Below are positions 12,302 to 24,034 of a stretch of DNA of 64,000 nucleotides, piece by piece. Position numbers and translations under genes: made by a program. The notes under the pieces are model-generated. The model made no database searches, was not told the origin of the DNA, and saw only the letters and a list, made by a program, of their open reading frames with translations. The stretch spans positions 1,992,929-2,056,928 of the forward strand of contig VZQC01011955.1 in assembly GCA_009823505.1 (NCBI GenBank). The letters are read 5' to 3'. The first letter of the stretch is position 1. Every line of letters starts with the position of its first letter. Origin of the DNA: Rhizomys pruinosus (lineage: Eukaryota > Chordata > Mammalia > Rodentia > Spalacidae).

Positions 12302-12530
12302 GAGGGGTGGAGACATGGCTCAGTGGTTCAGAGCACTGTCTGCTCTTGCAGAGGACCCAGGTTAAATTCCCAACACCCACATGGCAGCTAACAACTGCCT
12401 ATAACTCCAGTTCCAGGTGATCTGACACCCTCTTTTGATCTTTGTGGGCATTGTACAACATGGATCCACTTACATATATACAAGCAATACACTCACACAC
12501 ATAAAATAAAAGTAATAAATTTCTAAAAAC
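12302..12530 (+). mobile_element. B2-type SINE, older
   Basis: Gene-sense copy: GGAGACATGGCTCAGTGG, then AGAGGACCCAGGTTAAATTCCC, AACTCCAGTTCCAGG and an ACACACATAAAATAAAAG tail. It is more diverged than the tandem pair at 6973. Confidence 0.88.
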
Positions 12531-12545
12531 ATAACAAGTATGGAA

Positions 12546-12703
12546 GCAGATCAGTCATTGTAGTCCATGCCATTAATTCTAGCACTCGGGAGGCAGAGGC
12601 AGGTGGATCTCTGTGAGAACCAGGCTAGCCTGGTCTACATAATTTTCAGGCTAGCTAGGGCTACAGGGAGAACCTGTCTCCAAACAAACAGAAAAACCAA
12701 AAA
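12546..12703 (+). mobile_element. B1 SINE, diverged
   Basis: AGCACTCGGGAGGCAGAGGC, TAGCCTGGTCTACATAA and GGGCTACAGGGAGAACC are recognisable. The head is degraded and the tail is an interrupted A-rich run. Confidence 0.85.
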
Positions 12704-14631
12704 GTCTTGGGTGTATAACTAAATATTATGAGATACCTTAGAAATCAAGTTGAAATTGTTTGGTATGAATAAGTGGGAGTTTTAAATCTCTCTTAAAATG
12801 AATATAAGTTAATTTGATAAGGAGAAAAAGAGAGTTTTTTAAAATCAGTGCTTCCTTCTAGCAGCATGAGACTCTGTCTAGCCACTTGGGAGGAGGCTGT
12901 ATGTCTGAGCTCCAGGCCAGCAGAGAACATCCCTGCTTCAGTCCACTTGGGCTCGAGCCCTCTGACCTGCTCCTGTTTGGAAGCCAGGTTTGAATCTCAA
13001 CTTTGTGCGTTGAGTACCAGCCTGGCCTTAGGTTTCTTTGGGGAGTGGGGAGGACTGGGAAGCAGCTGACCCTGCAGACGATTGCTCAAGTGGGCACAGA
13101 AGGTGTTTTGGGGCCAGGCTACTTGGGCCTGGAGCCAGATCCTGAAACCTTGTTGGTCTTTAGTCACATTTCCTTCCCACAGGGAGGCCCTCCACAGGTC
13201 TTGAAATACTTCTAATAATTGTTGGTAAACTCTGAATTTTCATTAGAAGCCAGCATGAGTTTGGTTCATAGCCGGCTCTGAACAGCGAGTGTGCACTCCC
13301 CTGCCCACTCTAAGTGTGCAGGTGGATCTCATGTCCTCAAAGAAGTGCTGGTCTCATCTTCTGTCAGCACTGCAGGCAGGTGGGGATGGCTTTATTATAG
13401 GATCAAGCAGTTGGCAGGAAAGTTTGCTCTGGTCCAGGGTTTCTTCTGGAGCTCCCAGGAATTAGAACTGGCTTGACTCAGAGCAGGAACCATCCAAGAA
13501 GCAGGGCAGGGCAGGGCAGGGCAGTCCCCTCCAGGGCCCCTTGTCCATAGCCTGGCCCTGCGAGTTCCTCTGACAAGTAAAGCTCATTGGCATAGCAAAA
13601 AAGCATTGAAGATGGTAGGGCCATTGCCACCAGGAGGCGTTGTATGCTCTGAGGCTTTGCCAACACCCCAACAGTTAGAAGGCACTGGAACTTCCACCCT
13701 ATAGCAACAGACAGGTATCTTTGGCTCCTTATGGCTGCCAGTGTCTTTCAGCCCTCCCCCACTCTGCCCTGGGAGATTTTTCTTAGCATCTTTCTTCCCC
13801 CTGCCCCTGCCCACCTGCCTGCTTGCCTGTATATTGAGTTAAGTGGGAGAGAAGACAGCCTGTTGTTGCTGATGATCCCAGAGCGGCAGAATAAGGGCAT
13901 TACTCCTGGGGAGAGCCCTCAGCTGGTTCAGGGCTGAGTCTGATGAGTCATGAACCACAGGGGGTTTCAAAAAGCTGGAGGATGGGATTGGAGGGGAACA
14001 GGGAACAGGGAGGTTGTCACCAGCAGTGAGAGGTCTGGAGGGCCATATGGGGCCCGTGTCCCTGCCAGCATCTTAGAAGAAGTTACTTTTTTTGGCTGTG
14101 TTGGTATGAAAGGAGCCGGCACCTGCAGCCTCCTGCAGTCTCCTTTGTTTTCTCCATGTCTTTGATCTTATCTTGAACTTTGAGAGAAGCCTGCAGTTCT
14201 CATACTGTCTTAGAGAAGCCGTCCTGGTGCTCTGAGCATTGCAGATCAGTGTAGGCTTTCTGTGAGAAGAATGGCCACTTCCTGTAGTGATTGCATGGCT
14301 GTGTCATCTGCTCCCACAGCTCTCTGGTCACAAGTCCATCCCGTCCCGCCTCTCCCCTGGGAGAGGCAGGTTCACTGACTCACAGTTGCTGCTCATCTTG
14401 GGTAGGGGTGGACTTGGGCTTGGTGAACACCCTCACCACAGCTGCCTCTTTCTGAACTCTTAAGGATGCTCCTTGGAAAGGAGAAAGCTTCAAGTTGGGT
14501 ATCTGAAGTAGCTGCTTAGTACCATACACCCACTTCTACCACCTTGTCTGGAATGTCCAAGTCCACTACCCACATGCCGCTTCACAGACTCCTAGCCAAG
14601 CCACACTCAAGGTGTTGGCCTTCTGGGCCCT
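12704..14631. other. Intron stretch between the two duplicate copies
   Basis: Unique sequence separating the duplicated blocks. It holds a short GGGCA pentamer array (13500-13525). No coding exon was recognised. Confidence 0.55.
13500..13525. repeat. GGGCA pentamer microsatellite
   Basis: About five tandem GGGCA units. Confidence 0.85.
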
Positions 14632-14646
14632 GTCTGCTGATTTCTT
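14632..14646. repeat. Left 15-bp direct repeat flanking a 5.1 kb insertion
   Basis: GTCTGCTGATTTCTT here recurs exactly at 19740-19754. The left copy runs straight into an oligo-T run (to 14662) and the right copy is followed by ACAGGAAAC. The pair looks like the target-site duplication of a retrotransposon inserted in antisense orientation. Confidence 0.8.
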
Positions 14647-15186
14647 TTTTTTTTTTTTTTTTGTACCTAGTTGAAGGCTAACTACTGCAATGTTATTATA
14701 ATTCTTCATGATCTAAAGCACGTGTCTCTTATTAGGAATCCCTTAACAGCTTCTAAAATTAACCTACATTTATTTCAGACTTTGGAATTTTGGCATATGG
14801 GTGGAGGGGAGATCCATGCATATTTTAGAGTAATTAAATCAAAATTGGAAAAATGTGAATCCTGAAATATCATTTGGAAATAACATAGTTTGTTTTCAGA
14901 GGACATAATTTTATATAGGTGATATATATCATTATACCTCTAATATTTATTTTTATAGTATATACATAACTAACAAAAAGACGGTGGGAGAAAAAACCCC
15001 AACTGAAATAGTGGAAGTTCCCCCAAAACAATAATCCCTTGCTTTGAAAAAAACTCCGGAAAGACTCAAAAAAGAGCAGAGACATGTATGGAAGGATGCA
15101 TGAATGGGGTGGGTGGGGGCATGGAAACGGGAAATGATAGATGAGTATGAAAAGTTTAATAAAAATATATTTAAAAAAAGATCAAG

Positions 15187-15335
15187 GGGAGAAAGAAAAG
15201 AAAGAGAAGGAAGGAAGAAGGAAGAAAAAAAGAAAGAAGGAGAAGAAAACAGCAAGACAGAACAAAGAAAGGAAGGAAGGAAGAAGAGAGAAAGGAAGGA
15301 AGGAAGGAAGGAAGGAAGGAAGGAGAGGAAGGAAA
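15187..15335. repeat. GAAA/GGAA purine microsatellite (copy 2)
   Basis: Counterpart of the tract at 8524-8680, with different unit order and interruptions, including an AACAGCAAGACAGAACAAAG insert. Confidence 0.9.
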
Positions 15336-17279
15336 AACGGGTGTGTGTTTGTTCTTCTGGTGTTAGAAGCTTGGATGTGTTACTGTGAGCGCCCGCCATA
15401 GTTTCACTGTAGAAGGTTATTTCCTTCCTTAACTGGACCAAAACTAACTCCTGACCTCACTGTGATGGGCACTATCAGGAGAGAGGCAGATATGCAGTCA
15501 GAGAGGGCCCAGTGAAGCATCCCACAAGGCTGGGTGTGGCAGGCAGCATTGCTGTTAGCATTTGTGGGTTCCTGAGGCATTCAGTGCAGGGGGTGCCCAG
15601 GCTCAGTGAGATGGGATCCTTTCTACCAGGAGTTTATTGTTACAGATAGCAGGGCATGCCGTGGAGCTGTGCTGTATTTTGGGGTTCCTAGCATCTCACT
15701 CCTCTCTGAAGATTCTCTTCTGTATTCTAGATTTTCCTCCTTCAGTCTTAGAGGCCAGACCTGAAGGACCATGCTCTGTGCTGGCTCTGCAGACCCTGCA
15801 AAGCCCTGTCATGGTGGCCGTATAGTACAGAAAGATAACAGGTAGCCAGTGGCACTGTGGTTGGATTTGGACAGCATGACAGTCCTTGTCACCTGCTGCT
15901 GGGGATATGTCTGTATGCCTCTGGGTCACCAGCCTGTTGCAGGGACATGGTTTCTGAGCAAAGTTCTTCTGTGTTCTCACATTTCTTGAGCTACACAGTG
16001 GTAGTTGAGTGAGGAGCTTTGCCGTTCAGGCTAGCCCTGGGTGGGTTTTGTTGCTTACATCCCAGACCTTGAGTCTCTAGGACTGAGTAAGCACATTGAG
16101 GGGAGAGGGGGATGCATAGGCCACCCTGTCCTGTTTGGAAGCGAGGAAATGCTTGAAGAATACTTAGTAGCACAAGGACTGGAGGGCAAGGTTATGGAGG
16201 AGGCTGGGCAGTGTCCAGTGTGATGAGAGAACACGGAATCCATGCATGCAGGGGATTGCTTTCATGGGTGCCTTGGTTCACAGAGGTGCAGGGTCGGCTC
16301 CCCTCACTCATACCCTGACCTGCCAGTTATAGTCTGTCTCTGGCTCTAGTCCTCTTTGAATCTCCTTTCTCACAATAAGTGTAAATGACATTAGTGCCTG
16401 TGTGCTGCGTCCTTGTGAGAAAGACACCTTTGAGTATGGAACGAAGGCTCTCTGCCTCAGGCCACATGCTGGGCCTCTTGGTGAGCAGGACAGCCTTCTT
16501 TTGCCCAGGGATTAATGCACGACAGCTGTCACAAGGCCAGCCCTTCTTGTCTTGTCCTGCATGGATTAGGATAGGGTTCAGGGGCTCAGGGTGCCTGTCT
16601 TATCAGATCTGCAGCATACCTTGTGAAGCAGGCCTGAGCCTGCCTTTCATACAGGTGAGGATATACAGTCTGAAGATGTAATTGGTGCTTCCCCAAGCCA
16701 GCCAGGGGCTCAGCCAGGGCATGTGTCTAGTTCTTCTGCCTCCCTGGCCTGGCTGGTTGTCACCACTTTGTAGGACTAACCCAAGGGTGACATCATGGGG
16801 GGTGAGGATGGCAGTCATCCAGGGTGGGCACAGAGCCACTTCCTTCTCAAGAGTGCCAAGTGGCTTCCGGCTTCTGGGAGCAGAGGGGACATTTGAATGG
16901 CCTTCAAAGCAGAAGTTCTGGAGGCAGGTGCCGGTGCTGGCATTTGGGGACACTCCCAGGGATTAGCGTGTGTGGTCATGTGGGATAGGTGGGCAGAAGT
17001 GGTAGGCAAGAAACCATGTGCTCAGGATAGCCAGGAACTCCCTGTAGATGGCAGGACTTTGTGTAGGGAGATGTGGCCTGATGGGCAGAGATCTGTTTAT
17101 CTCCTCCTTGCCTGACCTTGCCCTTGTACCTTGAGGATCTTGTGCCCCCAGGCCCTGCTTTGGCAGGAAAAAGCAAGCCTTGTTTTACGAAGCCAGTCTG
17201 GGACCCTGCTGAGCCTTGTGTACAGTCACACAGGTTCTCTGCAGCCTGCGGTTCCCTGGTGTATGAAGTGACATGAATT
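15336..17279. other. Non-repetitive stretch of duplicate copy 2
   Basis: This repeats the sequence of 8681-10609 nearly exactly. No gene was recognised. The few differences include indels near 16132-16143 and 16482-16580 that change the short open frames. Confidence 0.6.
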
Positions 17280-17556
17280 ATTTTTTTTTTTTCAAAAGCC
17301 AATTTTTAATTTAATTTTATTTATTTTTGTATGTGTAATATGAATGTACTGTCTTCATGCAATCTGTGCACCCGTGATGTGCAATGCCGCGGAGTTCAGA
17401 AGAGGTGTCGGATTCCCTGGAACTGGAGTTCCTCCTGGAATTGGAGTTTCAGATGGTTCTCGGCCGCCATGTGGGTGCTGGGGATCGAACCCGGTCCTCT
17501 GTAAGAGTGGTCGGTGCTCTTAAAACCGCTAGGCCATTTTCACTGATTTTTTTTTC
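17280..17556 (-). mobile_element. B2-type SINE (copy 2, noisy)
   Basis: Counterpart of the SINE at 10610-10880. It carries many scattered single-base gains and losses (for example GAAGAGGTGTCGG where copy 1 has GAAGAGGGTGTCGG), and the final CTCTCCAGCC box is corrupted to TTTTCACTG. Confidence 0.88.
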
Positions 17557-17933
17557 TTTATTAGGCTGAAAGATGTCATGTTTTTAGAAGGTTGGCCCCT
17601 TGGCAAGCAAACCACCATCATCTGCCCTTGTGCTCCACATGGGGTCTTCCCTTCCCATGGTCACCAAATGAGGTCCAGTAAGCACCTTGCCTGATCTTGA
17701 TCTTCCTGTACTGGTTCCATGATACAGCCTGGGTAGTCCAACAATGGCAGTCTATATCTGAAGAGGCTGAACTCCAGAGTCAGTAGTGTCAGTCCACAGT
17801 TGGATGCTCTCAGCAGTCCTATGTGGTACTGCAGGTTCGGAGAATGGACATGAATTCTATGTTGTATTCTTTTCCCAGGGAAGTAGCTTATTGAGCCTGC
17901 CAGACACATGAAGATGTAGTTTAAAAAAATTTT

Positions 17934-18070
17934 AACGGTGGTGGCACACGCCTTTATCCTAGCACTTGGGAGGCAGAGGCAGGCGGATCTTTGTGAGTGT
18001 CAAGGCCACCTGGTCTACAGAGCGAGTTCCAGGACAGCTGGGCTACAGGGAGACCCTGTCTCGAAAGACC

Positions 18071-18100
<30 letters not shown>
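17934..18100 (+). mobile_element. B1 SINE (copy 2, noisy)
   Basis: Counterpart of the B1 at 11276. The head reads ACGGTGGTGGCACACG, and bases are missing in several short runs (CTTTATCC for CTTTAATCC, AGCTGGGCTAC for AGCTGGGGCTAC). The A-tail is longer than in copy 1. Confidence 0.9.
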
Positions 18101-18101
<1 letters not shown>

Positions 18102-18817
18102 AAGGGTTTAACCCAAAGGAAGGCAATGTTTGATTATAGTTGTGTAGCATCTGGCTTGCAGCCTGAATGGACGAAGAGGGGTTTTCCTGGGGAGAAGGGG
18201 TGGTCCATGCCCCTGGTCCAACACCATTCATACCCCATCCCTCTGGTGACAGAAGGAGGCCCTGTAGTGAGGGCAAGGATGGTGAGAACCCTTTTAGACA
18301 GGGGGCCCTTGGTAGCTGTGAGCAAAGGGGGAGGTGTGAGGGGAAGAGGCAGTGATGCAGTGGGCGCAGGACTCTGGCACTGACCCTGATCTCATTCAGT
18401 AAGAGAAGGGGAATCAGTTGGAGGCTTTGAGCATGGCCACACTGTGACAGTCAGGTGAGAGGGACCCCAGGTCAGTGAATTTACTCCAGACCCTGGGGGA
18501 ACATTTTTAGGAGCTTAGTTCAGGGCGGAAATAGAGCAGAGCAAAGTAGTTTACAACTTTTAGGAAGAATTCTTGGAGAACCTTATTTTCTCACCGACCT
18601 TGGAGAGATGCCCTTGTACTGGGAACGAGTTTTAGGTGGTGCCTGGAGTTTGTCCCTTTGTCTGCAGAAAGGCTCTTTTCTAGCCTTAAACTTACCCCAG
18701 TTCTCCTTTCCTTCTAACAACGTATATGGGTGTAATTTCATTTCTTTTTCCTGTGTTATTTAATTATGGAGTTCAGAAGAGTGGGAATTGGTTCAGTAAA
18801 TGACACCTCATTGACCT
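18101..18817. other. Intron-like stretch of duplicate copy 2
   Basis: Repeats 11441-12167. No gene was recognised. It ends at the junction with the L1 fragment. Confidence 0.6.
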
Positions 18818-19285
18818 AAGACTCAAAATGAGCCTTCCATTTGACCCAGTCATACCACTCCTGGGTATATACCCACAAGACACAACTTACTGCAAAGATA
18901 CATGCACAGCTATGTTTATTGCAGCTCTGTTCACAATAGCAAAAAGCTGGAACCAGCCCAGGTGCCCCTCAACTGACGAGTGGATAGAGAAAATGTGGTA
19001 CATGTATACAATGGAGTTCTATGCAGCAGTAAAGAGGGACAACATCATGAACTTTGCAGGTAAATGGATGGAGCTGGAAGACATTATGTTAAGTGAAGTA
19101 ACACAGTCCCAGAAAAACAAACGACAAATGGTGTCCCTCATATGTGGATGCTAGTACCAACAACCCAGATATAAATATTTCTCATGGAGAGGGATGCATA
19201 GTAAAAGAACAACAACAGAAAGACTGCATCAGAAAATGGACTGAAATGGTGAATTGGGAAGGGGGGATGGGTGGGAGAGGGACAC
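18818..19285 (+). mobile_element. L1 3'-end fragment
   Basis: Sense-oriented ORF2 3' end starting AAGACTCAAAATGAGCC, with a frame (18828-19154) reading LLGIYPQDTTYCKDTCTAMF and on to SEVTQSQKNKRQ. It is less damaged than the L1 at 7626-7984. It is followed by a probable 3' UTR with GGGATGGGTGGGAGAGGGAC at 19266-19285. There is no A-tail before the right direct repeat at 19740. Confidence 0.88.
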
Positions 19286-19739
19286 GGATGTATATTCAAT
19301 CAAGGCATATTTAATTGATGTGAGTTCAGCAAGTACTCAGTTTCACCTAGACACTGTCTACAGGATACATGGTGTTTTAGGACTTAGTAAAAGTAAATAT
19401 GTGTATATTAAACAACATTGGTTTACAGACTCTGATAAAAACGGTAATGCATCTGAGTTAAATGTAGATATAATTTGCTGTTGTCCACATTTGTTTTACA
19501 CAAAATCTCTAGAGCAATAACTTTGGGATTGGCACATACAAATGTTCTCTATAATTTCTCTGTTGTACAGTATCACCTTGTAGCATTCTCTTTAAGATGA
19601 TTTAAAGCAAAAATTAAGTTTGCTTCCCAAGTTAATCATATATAGTCACCCAAAATAGCATGGGTGAATTTGATGAAATCTGTGCCTTGATTCCACCCTA
19701 TAGTTATGTATAATACAACTGTCTTCTGGAGACTCATGG
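19286..19739. other. AT-rich stretch, possible rest of the L1 insertion
   Basis: Lies between the L1 3' fragment and the right 15-bp direct repeat, so by position it should belong to the inserted material. I do not recognise its family. Confidence 0.45.
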
Positions 19740-19754
19740 GTCTGCTGATTTCTT
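19740..19754. repeat. Right 15-bp direct repeat flanking the 5.1 kb insertion
   Basis: GTCTGCTGATTTCTT, identical to 14632-14646. Joining the flanks across one copy would give continuous sequence (GGCCCT, then the repeat, then ACAGGAAAC). Confidence 0.8.
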
Positions 19755-22614
19755 ACAGGAAACAACAGGGCCAGTGATTGAAGGGGAGGCTCTGGCAGTA
19801 GGCCACCCCAGCTTAGCTGAATCCTGCCTGTGCTGGCTCCTGGTGCCAAGCAGGTCTAGGAGTACGTGTGCTGCCAGGCACCTGGCTCAAGTCAGTTGTG
19901 GCTGCTGCCATCCAGGACAGCATCAGATGTGCCTGGTAGACCACTGCTTCCTACTCAGCAGGGTCAGGAGTAGCCATGTAGGATTCTGGTGGTGTGACTA
20001 TTTTCTGTTTCCCAGGCAACACAGCCTCTTTGGCCATCTGCTGACCTATTCCTTTTGACTCCATGTGCGGAATTTCCACAGTGTGTGTGCTATGTATTTG
20101 GGACTTTCTGGTATATGTGTGCAGTTGTACCTACCTGTAGTAAATGGAAGAGGTGGCCTATTTTGGGTTTAACCCTCCTACCACCTCCTCTGAGTAGATT
20201 TGACCCCAGCTTGAGTCACTGTCATGTTCCTCCCACACCCTTGCGCCATTCATGGGAAGCCCCTATTCTGCCTTGCCCTAGTGGCCCGCTCTGACTGCTC
20301 AGAAGGGCCCTCTTCATTGTTGTGTGTGCTAGCTGTGGAGAGGATGCTAGCTGTGGAGAGGGCACTGGTTTCTGTGTGTGAATGAAACACTAACACAGTG
20401 TGACCAAGGTTTCTCCTAAATCAATGCCTAGTAAAAGAGCCCAGTGAATCTATGAGCTTATTTCAAAGGAGATGGAGGGTAGAAGAGAGCAGGCCACTGT
20501 CCTAGATATTCTAGAGCCCAGTGGTGGGGGTGGGGGGTTGGGGGGCGCCCAGTTGGCTAAAAAGAGAGTTACATACATGCCACAGAACTGGGATGAAGGC
20601 CTCAGGTGGCCAGGGGTTGGGCCTGTCAGTGCCTGGTGTAGAGTTGGCTGGGGGAGGCAGGCCAGGCTGAGGTAATGAGGCCTAGGATGGGGTTAAAGGA
20701 AGCCCCAGAGGCCAGGCCCATTAGGGCAAGTCCCTGGGCCCTGGTGCTGTCAGCCGTCAATGTGCGTTGGGGCATGTCCACATGTCCACCACCTCTGCTG
20801 CCAGTGTGACTTGCTCACCCACTGAGCAAGATGGGAGTCCACCGCTATGGTTCCCATCTCATTTCTTCTTGATTCTTCTTGGTGGGTCTTCCCATGTCTA
20901 CTCAGCACAAATGTTCCCTGAGTCCCCACCTCCTGCAGGCCATGCAGAATCCCAAGGCACCCAGGTTACAAGCCCTGCCCCCAGGGGAAAAGGGCAGGAC
21001 CCCCAAATGGCCATCTGTGAGGGAGCTTCAGTTTCTGCCATTGGTGAGGGCTCCCACAAACATACCAGTAAGTGAGCATGTAGAGGTGGGTGGAGGCACT
21101 GGGTGGGCTCCTGAGGTGGCCTGTAGGATCCCCCGAGAGAAGGACTTTGGGGGAAGGAGAGTTTCTGAGTCTGAACTGAGAGACTTGGGAGCCTCTGCAT
21201 CTGAATATGGTGGCTTTGCCCTTGATATGGGGGCTTTTGACAGTCCTTTTGCTTCTGCAGGGCCCTGGAGGGTGGTTGCCATAGGAACCCCGGGTTGTTG
21301 CAGGTAGTATGTGGCTGAAGCCACATCCTAGTTCATTCCAGTGTAATGGGATATGGGAAGAAGGCATCAGGTCAGGACTTGGGGGTCCAGTGGGAAGTCT
21401 TAGACTGGCTTGGGTACTCATATTTGGATAGAGATCTGAGGCCCCGCCATTGAACCTATTCCTTCTTTTCCAGTTCTGACTCTGGAGAAGACCAGGAGCT
21501 AGACTTCTTCTCCATCCCTTGACTGGAGCAAGTCCTGTGGGCCCCTCTTCCTCTGTCCCCATCCATGGCTCTGGCCATGAAGGTACTCTAAGTCCCTGTC
21601 TCTGCTGTCACTAGTTTCTCCCCCTTCTGTTAAACTGTCCTTGTTCCAGATCCATCCTGGTTGCCTGAAGCCCTCCTGCTTTTCTCCCTGACTCCCACAG
21701 ACCTCCGTATTCCTCAGATACTCCCCCAGATCTGACCCAGGGCTTCTCACGTGATGGTGGCCTAGTCCTGACACAGCACACTCCCTGCTGTCCCAGCAGG
21801 AAGGCCCTGCTTGACCCCTTGGCGCCTGTGGCCCCGTAGCATCCTCCTATGGGCCTCCCTCTCCTGGTGGCCCTTCAGCACTCACCAGCTTGCTTTCTGG
21901 ACATGTCTCCTATTGGAAATGTTGGAGGCAGGGTGTCTGCTCTGATGAGAGGCCACCCTGCGGAGAGAGCCTTTTTCTCCTCTTTGCAATCAGAGCAAGC
22001 CCCATAGGTTTCTCTCCAGTCACTGTGAGGCACTGCTCTGCTGGTGCAGTTAGTTGAACTTGGCACCAGTCTCAAGAAACGCCTGTACCCTGTTCGTGCC
22101 CTCCATAGGCTTGATAAGATCACCAGGGCCTGCACTCAATTCCGTGGTTGCTGTGATGACAAATGATGCACAGTCACAGTCCTCTGAGCATAAACTAGGG
22201 CCCTGCAAGTTGAGTACGTGGATGTCTGGAGAACCTCAAGCCTGGCCTTGATTGTGCTGGTCCAGGACATGGGCATGACTGCTGTCCTTGTCTCTATGTC
22301 AATGCCTTACTGACTCGCACTGATGCTCAGTGAGATAGAACCTTCCAGGCTCTTTGGCTTTGAGGCCCAAAGCCCCAAGTTCACTCCCAGAGGGAAGTAC
22401 ACATTTTTTGCTGGCCTCTGTTACCCACTACCCTGAGCTTCAAAGGAGCATCTCAGAACTGTAGTGTGCATGCACTCAGCAGACACCCTCCTTTCCATGA
22501 ATCTTAGCGACTTGCCAAGGTCACAGCTAGAGCCAGGCTGACACATGTCCTCTAGGATGTGGCTAATTGGAAGATATTCAAGGGTATCAAGCTGCTCTTC
22601 CAGCACAGCATGTG

Positions 22615-22616
<2 letters not shown>
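19755..22616. other. Intron stretch without recognised gene
   Basis: Ordinary intron. It contains a short imperfect duplication around 20328-20360 (GCTAGCTGTGGAGAGG twice) and a G-run cluster at 20521-20546. The longer open frames at 20.9-21.6 kb overlap on both strands, lack recognisable domains and show no splice context I can support. Confidence 0.55.
20521..20546 (+). repeat. G-run cluster
   Basis: GG, G5, G6 and G6 runs are separated by one or two bases. This is a possible quadruplex-forming sequence on the sense strand. Confidence 0.55.
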
Positions 22617-22657
<41 letters not shown>

Positions 22658-22667
22658 CGTGTGTGTT
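22617..22667. repeat. GT dinucleotide microsatellite
   Basis: About 20 uninterrupted GT units followed by a TTC interruption and a few more units. Confidence 0.95.
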
Positions 22668-23585
22668 CCACAGGGATCTTTCCCTCCTCAAGATGGGGGG
22701 GTAGGCAGGGCCATGTGGTTTCATTAGGTCCCAAAGTTTCTGTGAATAATGCTTCGTTCTCTGGAGTTCTCCCGAGTGAGTGGGGCAGGGTTTCAGCATT
22801 GCCCGTTTCCAATGCACCAGCCAGTTAAAGGAGACCTTTAATGCTCCTTAATATGTCAAATAGCAGGCTGGAGACTGCCTCAAAGCATGCTCTCTTTGGA
22901 CTGGGAAGACTTGAATATAGAGAGAATGGCACCTTGGGGCTTAAGAAGGAATCTGTGTAGGCTTTGTAGAACGTAGAAGTTTTCCTTCCTTATTTATTGT
23001 TAAAGAGGATGCAAGAGAGTATTTTGGGCTTGGAGAATTCACAGCCACTTGTGGCGGGGGCTGCCAGTTGCCATTCTGGGAGGAACACAGAGATAAAGGA
23101 AGCATTGAGACACTGAGATGTTTTTCCTTGTCAGTACAGAAAAACATCCTGGGCCTGGAGCCAGGGCGAAGGAGGAGGGAGAAGGTCTGGGGCTTGAAGT
23201 GGGGATCCAGTTGGGGGTGGGCAGCTGTTCCCATGCCACCAGCTCCTTGGAGCCAGACTTCAGGCTGCTGACAGGGAAGGTGATGCCCCAGGTTCACACA
23301 AAGAGCCTGTGCCAGGGCTCCCTGCCCATCGCTGCCTTTGGAGCCCCATGGTTTTGAAGTTCTTATCTAAACCCCATGTTCCATGGGGCTGTAAAAAAAC
23401 GACAGCTGCTGTGCATTGTGTGCTTATGAATTATATGAGGCACGGCACTGAGACAGCTTGTGTGGTAGCTTATGTAGCCTCCGAGTGATCACTTTAAAGG
23501 GAACAGGGAGCATCTAACCCCCCTGCTGAGCCACCAGGGTCTTCCTACCTATATAAATACATATATTTCATAAATATATTTAATT
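22668..23585. other. Intron stretch without recognised features
   Basis: No exon or recognisable repeat was seen. Confidence 0.5.
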
Positions 23586-23755
23586 AAAAATTTTTATTAT
23601 ATGTGTGAACATATGTCATAGTGCATATGTGGAGGTGTGAGGACAGCCTTCACGAGTTAGTTCACACCTTCCACCATATGAGTTCTGGGGATCAAACTCA
23701 GGCTGTCGGACTTGTGTGGGAAGGGCTTTTACCTGCTCAGCCATCTCATTAGCCT
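23586..23755 (-). mobile_element. Old B2/B3-type SINE
   Basis: Antisense: TTTTTATTATATGTGTG, then GAGTTCTGGGGATCAAACTCAGG and ACCTGCTCAGCCATCTC. Strongly diverged. Confidence 0.75.
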
Positions 23756-23756
23756 A

Positions 23757-23880
23757 CTTTTTAATTTTTTTGAGACAGGGTCTCACTATGTAGAACTGTC
23801 TGGCTTCAAACTCCAGGAACGACTCCTGCCTTAGCCTCCCAAGTGTTAGGATTATAGCTGTGTGCCATCTTGCTTGGAAG
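23757..23880 (-). mobile_element. Old B1-type SINE
   Basis: Antisense: TTTTGAGACAGGGTCTCACTATGTAG, then CTCCTGCCTTAGCCTCCCAAGTG and TAGGATTATAGC. Diverged and shortened. Confidence 0.8.
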
Positions 23881-24034
23881 ACGCATCCTGTCTTCCCAGC
23901 TCTGAGCTTCTCCACTCCACCTCCCTCTGTCCCCACGTCCACCGTGCTCTCTAGACACCCAGATGCTCCCTGGTCTCTCCTGGGGCCTCCTCTTCAGGTC
24001 TCACTTAAAAGCTTACACAGACCTGGTTTGCTTG

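Larger units (their letters stand above)
14663..18817. repeat. Duplicated segment, copy 2
   Basis: Same orientation as copy 1 at 7985-12167, offset by about 6.65-6.68 kb, 4155 bp long. The core (about 15450-16470, 16830-17240 and 18140-18700) is almost identical to copy 1. The flanks (14663-15440 and 17240-18130) carry dense one- or two-base insertions and deletions, many in or beside repeated bases. Copy 2 begins right after an oligo-T run and ends abruptly at an L1 fragment. Confidence 0.94.

Noticed and set aside
8975..17115. Identical short proteins at 8975/15637, 9034/15696 and 10231/16897 suggesting a conserved gene family
   Set aside because: They are identical only because the underlying 4.2 kb DNA is duplicated. 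Frames on both strands are equally kept and neighbouring indels break others, so there is no coding signature.
20879..21562. 142- to 198-residue overlapping frames on both strands
   Set aside because: No recognisable domain, heavy overlap of both strands, and a location inside an ITPK1 intron. Probably chance frames in GC-rich intron.
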